A stretch of DNA of 57,662 nucleotides from Gnetum montanum (lineage: Eukaryota > Streptophyta > Gnetopsida > Gnetales > Gnetaceae): assembly GCA_015680685.1 (NCBI GenBank), contig MNCI01010786.1, forward strand, positions 196,892 to 254,553. The letters run 5' to 3'. The notes under the pieces are model-generated. The model searched no databases. It was not told the origin of the DNA and was given only the letters and a program-made list of their open reading frames with translations. Each line of letters starts with the position of its first letter. The first letter of the stretch is position 1. Shown here piece by piece: positions 56,854-57,662 of the stretch. A program made the translations under genes and the position numbers.

Positions 56854-57477
56854 ATGTCCTCTTCTCATAGGGATGATTCTCTACCAAAATTTAATCACAC
56901 ATCCAATCCAAGGAATGAACAATCAAACTAGCCTATGCCCCAAAAATGCCAAGTGGCATATACTCATCTCGATGAGTATGTGCCCAATTTCATCTTCATC
57001 TTTGTCCTACATCAGGATGACTAGATGTGATGGAAAGACATAGAGGAAAAATTTATGTTGTTACCTAATCGATTAGTTCTTGTAATGCTCCAACAAACTC
57101 TTATCAAGTTGGGCATTCAAGGACTTCATGCTGAATACATTATGTCAGATCACGACTTTAGGGATTACCATCACACTAAAGCACAATGTAAAATTGATTG
57201 GCAATAGGAGAAGTGTTATGAAGCTGCAAAGGGTAAATAGTTCAACAACCCCTTGTTCCTATTGGGTCAAAAAGATAGTAAGGATCCCTTCTCTTGGGGT
57301 TCTCATTTCACTGACTCTCCTTCCCTTGATTTTGATGAAGGCGGCTTAAACCAAAATTTATAGTCCACTGTAAATAATCCTAGTTCAAGAAATAATAAGT
57401 CTTGTGATCATGGAGGATCCAAAGATGGGCGTCATGGGAGGGATAGGGACAAGCATCATGATGATGATTGTTGCCAT
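56854..57477 (+). pseudogene. Athila-type gag of element B3, cut by an A/E-type LTR
   Basis: The start ATG at 56854 (MSSSHRDDSLPKF) aligns with 50297 and 10118. The sequence parallels B2 gag (DEYVPNF-type run near 56970; FNNPLFLLGQKDSKDP near 57240) until 57477, where homology ends inside the His/Asp-rich region. Several in-frame stops are present. Confidence 0.7.
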
Positions 57478-57662
57478 TGAAACACCACAAAAATTTTGGC
57501 TAACACTTGAAGACAGAAATTAAGCTAAGTCATGTTGGTCCTCAGCATGACCAAGCTTGAAAGCCTCAGAATAGCATCAAACGAAGTCAAAGCGAGCAAA
57601 TAAAAGTTCCCTGGGATCCACAGAAGACTACGAGGACATCTGGCATCAAACTTGGCGAATTT
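57478..57662 (+). repeat. Start of an A/E-type LTR, running off the window
   Basis: It opens TGAAACACCACAAAAATTTTGG, like the LTR starts at 16677, 24467 and 47219, at the exact point where B3 gag homology stops. The preceding GCCAT (57473-57477) is the candidate TSD. Only 185 bases are visible, relatively rich in CpG. Whether it is a solo LTR or a full element cannot be seen. Confidence 0.65.

Noticed and set aside
1-57662. tRNA, rRNA, microRNA or organelle-derived insert
   Set aside because: I saw no cloverleaf-type tRNA, rRNA core sequence or organelle gene. The tRNA-like matches are retrotransposon primer sites.

Overview
The window looks like nuclear DNA of a seed plant with a large, repeat-choked genome, and a gymnosperm is a reasonable guess. 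It is AT-rich. I find no host gene, tRNA, rRNA or bacterial-type operon. Nearly every interpretable stretch is a decayed LTR retrotransposon. The lineages are Athila-type Ty3/Gypsy (family B), Tat-like Ty3/Gypsy (families A and D) and Sirevirus-type Ty1/Copia (family C). Reading frames are broken mainly by C-to-T and G-to-A changes. The organism call is inference; element types rest on visible LTR ends, primer-binding sites, target-site duplications (TSDs) and protein motifs.

Left part (1-9002): unassigned AT-rich DNA with one copy of a dispersed repeat (G1, 1484-1911), then a Sirevirus LTR (4751-5992), its tRNA-Met-type primer site and a decayed gag with a zinc knuckle.

Middle (9003-31530): one Athila-like element, B. 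It has LTRs at 9003-9963 and 30626-31530, a tRNA-Asp-type primer site, gag, protease, RT/RNase H and integrase (10118-16190), then a long coiled-coil reading frame in the envelope position (27582-30435). Between integrase and that frame sits a complete element A (16677-26211, TSD TTTAT). A encodes only gag and protease and carries tandem arrays and tandem hairpins.

Next (31535-45101): the end of another Sirevirus copy with its 3' LTR (31989-33223), then a solo Athila-type LTR (TSD ATAAA). That LTR is split 20 bases from its end by element D (34538-45076, minus strand). D has gag, protease, an extra RNase H, RT, RNase H and integrase. Its right terminus is unusual: the 5' LTR lacks U3 and is capped by an inverted copy of the U5 tip, so both outer ends of D are the same LTR end.

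Right part (45102-57662): a decayed minus-strand reading frame, then the second copy of repeat G (from 47136). G2 is interrupted by a clean 1,735-base solo LTR, E (TSD AATTG); G1 supplies the empty site. A chain of nested insertions follows: Athila-like B2 (49288 on), cut by minus-strand Sirevirus C3 (53114 on), cut by Athila-like B3 (55840 on), cut by the start of an A/E-type LTR (57478 to the window end).

The functional story is element biology: autonomous Gypsy and Copia elements, a probable non-autonomous passenger (A), solo LTRs, and one element (D) whose termini appear to record an aberrant reverse-transcription product. No element here looks capable of activity now.
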